A stretch of 18,531 nucleotides of DNA from JBEIUO01 sp964549785 (lineage in GTDB: Bacteria; Planctomycetota; Phycisphaerae; Phycisphaerales; UBA1924). A program made the translations under genes and the position numbers. This document shows, piece by piece, positions 15,748 to 18,531 of the stretch (its first letter is position 1; every line of letters begins with the position of its first letter). The notes beneath the pieces were generated by a model. It was not told the DNA's origin, searched no databases, and was given only the letters and a program-made list of their open reading frames with translations. The DNA lies in the NCBI GenBank assembly GCA_964549785.1, contig CAZJXA010000047.1:1-18531 (forward strand), read 5' to 3'.

Positions 15748-16848
15748 TTAGAGAGGCGAACCGGCCGCCACCAGGCGCGCATCGCGGTCGCTGCGGTCAA
15801 CAATCGCTTCGGCACTCGCGTCATTCAGCCACGGCAACCCGCCCAACTTCGCCCGCAGGGCGTCGGGAAACGGCTTGCCGGACCGCTCGTGCAGCGGGCG
15901 GCTGCGCCACACCCGGTGCATCCAAAGATATTGGTCCGGTGCCTGCAGAATCATCCGCTCCATGGCACGGCGATACCGGGCCGTGAGGTAATACAATGGA
16001 TCGGGCCGCCCGTTCCAGTCTTCAGGGCCGAAGACATCCACAAGTTGGATGGTGTACCCCATTGAGGCCGAACCAGACCCGCCCCCCTCCCCGTCCAAGG
16101 GATGCAAACGCCGAGCATTGCCGCAGATGATCGTCGCCCCGGTCTGCATCGCCAACAGGCCGATGGATTTGTAGGTGCTGGTCAGCCGACCAAAGAACGG
16201 GACGAAGAGTCCCCGATCGCCTCCGGATTGGTCCGCGACAAACCCCGCCGGCATCCCCTCGGCCATGGCGATCGGGATGCTCCGCACCGACCCAAATTTG
16301 CTGTGGAGGGTAAGTCCGCGCCGCTGGCGGGTGTCGAAGAGCCACGAATCCAGGGGCAGGAGGTCCAACGGCCGATACGTCGCCGCCATCGGGAACCCCA
16401 GCATGCTCATCGAGTAACCGATCAACTCCCAGTTGCCGCTGTGCCCGCTCAACAGAATGATGGGCTTGCCGGAAAGCAACGCCCGCACCGCCGGCTCGAT
16501 CGGCGAGAACGAGAGATGCCGACGAAAACCCTCCTCGGTGATGAGACGGGGCGTGTAGCAGATCTCCACGCCCAACTGGAAAAGATGCTCATACCCGCTG
16601 ACCGCGAGAGAATGGATGCGCTGTTCATCGGCATCTGGGAACGCGACCCGAAGATTGATCGCCGAGCGCGGGAACCGCTTCCGATTGATCCGGCTGGTTG
16701 CGAAGGTGCGCCCAAGAGCCCGGGCTGCGGTCATCGCAGGCCCAAAGCCCATCAGCAGGGGTAACGAGATCGCCGAGCGGATGACGCCGGTCAGCGCTTC
16801 CTGAAGCAGCATCGGCATCTTGGATTGAAACCGCGAGCCGGTGGGCAT
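15748..16848 (-). CDS. Lysophospholipid/lipid A acyltransferase, LpxL/HtrB family
   Basis: 366 residues from ATG 16848; ATG 16818 (M11) is also possible and neither has a clear ribosome site. Enzymes of this family transfer an acyl chain to lipid A precursors or related lipids at the inner membrane. The catalytic HX4E motif is H136-SGNW-E141. TYRPLD (157-162), VADQSGGDRG (204-213) and VPFFGR (216-221) match the second and third conserved blocks, and WMHRVWRSRP (309-318) is the usual C-terminal signature. A hydrophobic stretch at about 24-40 may anchor the protein. There is a glycine/serine-rich insertion (about 252-263). The C-terminus extends roughly 45 residues past the signature. Substrate is not proven; no other lipid A gene is nearby. 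A 70-base gap separates it from the coiled-coil gene upstream. Confidence 0.88.
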   Translation of the reverse strand: MPTGSRFQSKMPMLLQEALTGVIRSAISLPLLMGFGPAMTAARALGRTFATSRINRKRFPRSAINLRVAFPDADEQRIHSLAVSGYEHLFQLGVEICYTPRLITEEGFRRHLSFSPIEPAVRALLSGKPIILLSGHSGNWELIGYSMSMLGFPMAATYRPLDLLPLDSWLFDTRQRRGLTLHSKFGSVRSIPIAMAEGMPAGFVADQSGGDRGLFVPFFGRLTSTYKSIGLLAMQTGATIICGNARRLHPLDGEGGGSGSASMGYTIQLVDVFGPEDWNGRPDPLYYLTARYRRAMERMILQAPDQYLWMHRVWRSRPLHERSGKPFPDALRAKLGGLPWLNDASAEAIVDRSDRDARLVAAGSPL

Positions 16849-16918
16849 CCGAATATCAGTCCTGAGTGCGGAATCCGGAGTGCCGAGGCGTCCTCAACCT
16901 CAGTCCCCTAGCCTCTCC

Positions 16919-18304
16919 CTACCGCCGCGGCCGTGAAGGCACCACCCCGGTAAGGGTGTACAGCCGGTTCTCGTTGAGGACCGGAACACTGGTCTTCCGG
17001 GCTTGGTCGGCGAGGTTGTCGTACCGCTGCACTTCCTTCTGCTGGCGGACGAAGTTCTGGACAACCTCCAACGGCGCGGCATCGGCGGGCCTTGCCGGCA
17101 CGATGGGGCGCGATCCCAAGACGAGGAAGTCCGAGTCACCCGTGAGATCTTCAACGATCTGGCCGCCCCAACCCTCGATCATCGATCGGATCTCCTGGGC
17201 CTCCAGGGCGCTCGAAATCCCGTCGCGGTTGGAGTCAAAGTTGCCGAAGACAACGAACTTGTAGATCTTCGTCGGGTCGTAGACCGCGTTCGCGATCACG
17301 TCGCCCTTGACGACCGAATTGCCCCGCACCTCGCTGGTGACGCGGGCGGTGGAGCCGGTGGCCCCGACATTGATGATTTCGATCGTCGCCTTGCCCGGGG
17401 GATAGACACCCTCATCGTTCGGGCGAATCGCGGCGCGATCGGCGTACACCGTGAACGTCATCCCCAGCACGGCCCGCTCCCGGGCCCCAAGATTCAAGTA
17501 CACCGTGCCGGTAGACGCGTCGAGCCCGACGACTTCGCCGTCAACCAGCCCGGCCTCGTCGGCCCCGCGGAACAGGGCCGCCGATTTCTCGCCCCGCGCC
17601 GCACCTAACTGGCTGACCAATATCTGATTTTCGTCCGACAGCCGCGTGATCTCATCGTCCGAACGCTTCTGGGCTTCGGCCGCATCGTTCTTCAACCGAT
17701 CCGTCTGGGCATCGACCTGGGTCTTGAAATCTTCCATCCCGCCGCGATACGCCGTCATATCTCCCTCGAACGTGCCGACGTCGGTGTTCAGTCGGTCCAC
17801 CGTCGCTTGGTGCGACGCCTGAATCCCCGCGAGGCGATCCTGCTCATTCGTAAGGTCGGCCAAGGCCTTCGCCCGCTCCGCCTCGGCCCGCGCGAGTTGG
17901 TCCCGCAGGTTCGCGACCTCGGCGTCGCGCGACGAGATCAGCCCGAGCAGGTTACCCGACGAACCTCCCTCGACCGTCTGCAACTTGTTGGTGAGGTCGG
18001 TGAGTTTGTCGCGGCGCGAGCCCGAAACCCGCTCCATGATCGACCCTTGCGAGTCGACCAGATACGTCACCAACGACTGGCGATTCTTCTTCGCCTCTTC
18101 GATCAGGTTCCGCACATCATCCCGATTGCGTTCCGCAGCGGAAACCACGTCCTGCGAATCCTGCCGGGCTTGGTCGAGCTGCCGCTGTCGGTCCTTATAC
18201 CGACCGAAGAAAACCGTCGTGAGGACAAAGAGGGTGAGGGTGAGAATCGCCAACACCGTGATGGTGGCACCCACACCGAAACTCGTGCTGCTCCGACCGG
18301 CCAT
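16919..18304 (-). CDS. Membrane-anchored coiled-coil protein with beta module and BRCT-like C-terminus
   Basis: 461 residues from ATG 18304, preceded by GGGAG about eight bases away. ATG 18358 would add 18 residues but has no ribosome site. The order of parts is: a short N-terminus, one membrane segment (about 13-33), a long charged coiled coil (about 38-240, heptad-like with many A, E, R and D), a beta-rich module (about 252-340, with GEVVGLD, GTVYLNLG and KATIEIINV), then a possible BRCT-like region (about 347-398: YKFVVFGNFD, a helix, EGWGGQIVED, DFLVLGSRP). A linker and a helical tail follow. The layout recalls MreC (anchor, coiled coil, beta barrels), but the BRCT-like end does not belong to MreC. 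The bulk is likely periplasmic. The family is not known to me. It could be co-transcribed with the acyltransferase 70 bases downstream. Confidence 0.82.
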   Translation of the reverse strand: MAGRSSTSFGVGATITVLAILTLTLFVLTTVFFGRYKDRQRQLDQARQDSQDVVSAAERNRDDVRNLIEEAKKNRQSLVTYLVDSQGSIMERVSGSRRDKLTDLTNKLQTVEGGSSGNLLGLISSRDAEVANLRDQLARAEAERAKALADLTNEQDRLAGIQASHQATVDRLNTDVGTFEGDMTAYRGGMEDFKTQVDAQTDRLKNDAAEAQKRSDDEITRLSDENQILVSQLGAARGEKSAALFRGADEAGLVDGEVVGLDASTGTVYLNLGARERAVLGMTFTVYADRAAIRPNDEGVYPPGKATIEIINVGATGSTARVTSEVRGNSVVKGDVIANAVYDPTKIYKFVVFGNFDSNRDGISSALEAQEIRSMIEGWGGQIVEDLTGDSDFLVLGSRPIVPARPADAAPLEVVQNFVRQQKEVQRYDNLADQARKTSVPVLNENRLYTLTGVVPSRPRR

Positions 18305-18354
18305 GCGAGAACTCCCAATGAAAGCCGACAACCGTCCCTTACCCCCGAAGTCGC

Positions 18355-18531
18355 TCATCGAGGGGGGTCAAGCCTAGGACTCGCTTCGACGCCCTTCCCC
18401 GCGTAGTCCCAGCCCGCGTGTCGGCGTACAACCACCTTACGCAGCGTCGCCCCTACGGATGCTTCGGACTCCTGGGCTTCGGCCCTGACGCTTAGTTTGC
18501 CACTCGTCAACCGGGATGTGAAACTCCCGGG
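18355..18531 (-). CDS. Possible 3' end of an upstream gene running off the right edge (weak)
   Basis: A frame is open from the right edge for 58 codons and stops at TGA 18357-18355. The stop overlaps the alternative ATG of the coiled-coil gene (18358) as ATGA, the classical coupling arrangement. Against it, codons rare elsewhere in the window (CTA, AGG twice, GTA twice, CGA twice) are frequent and no family is recognised. The region also holds a UUCG-type hairpin (GGGC-TTCG-GCCC, 18474-18485) and a 6-bp stem at 18511-18530. It may therefore be leader or non-coding sequence. Confidence 0.22.
   Translation of the reverse strand, partial: PGSFTSRLTSGKLSVRAEAQESEASVGATLRKVVVRRHAGWDYAGKGVEASPRLDPPR

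Noticed and set aside
18360..18531. tmRNA or other structured RNA at the right edge
   Set aside because: A TTCGACG string and UUCG hairpin are present, but the spacing to a tmRNA acceptor stem is wrong and no T-arm or tag frame could be recognised.

Overview
The window most likely comes from a planctomycete, probably of the Phycisphaerae type. This is inferred from a GC-rich genome, several small membrane proteins ending in a C-x2-CGY...CPEC zinc ribbon, a very large secreted beta-helix protein, a cysteine-free FmdB-like protein, and weak or absent Shine-Dalgarno sites at many genes. No rRNA, tRNA, CRISPR array or transposase was seen. No gene-free stretch exceeds 300 bases; the longest (9128-9366, 9679-9874, 11278-11501) hold promoter-like sites, hairpins and a short dispersed repeat.

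Layout. Bases 1-155 hold a perfect 55-bp inverted repeat that looks like an assembly-graph end. The left 7.2 kb is one open frame, cut off at its 5' end, for a giant repetitive surface or secreted protein of beta-helix type. Its C-terminus carries a matrixin-like helix in which every metal ligand is replaced. A strong intrinsic terminator follows. Next is a free-standing nuoG-like gene (complex I iron-sulfur subunit, mitochondrial-type, without the N7 cysteines).

From 9128 to 11950 lies an accessory-looking, in part AT-richer cluster on the + strand: three small membrane zinc-ribbon genes, two of them recent partial duplicates, interleaved with a secreted protein gene whose 3' end appears frameshifted. 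A short repeat with a DnaA-box-like core occurs twice in this cluster.

The right third is housekeeping-like. A class III-like polyphosphate kinase 2 (minus strand) diverges from radA (plus strand). A minus-strand group follows: a stand-alone response regulator, a short unknown protein and an FmdB-like protein, closely spaced and probably co-transcribed. Then come a lipid A-type acyltransferase (LpxL/HtrB family) and a membrane-anchored coiled-coil protein with a beta-rich module and a BRCT-like C-terminus. The last 170 bases carry only a weak open frame running off the edge.

The genes do not form one obvious pathway. The themes are the cell envelope (giant beta-helix protein, acyltransferase, coiled-coil membrane protein), energy and phosphate metabolism (NuoG, PPK2) and DNA repair (RadA). 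The most novel material is the zinc-ribbon cluster, the dead-protease domain and the coiled-coil/BRCT-like protein. No clear new defence or mobile system was found.
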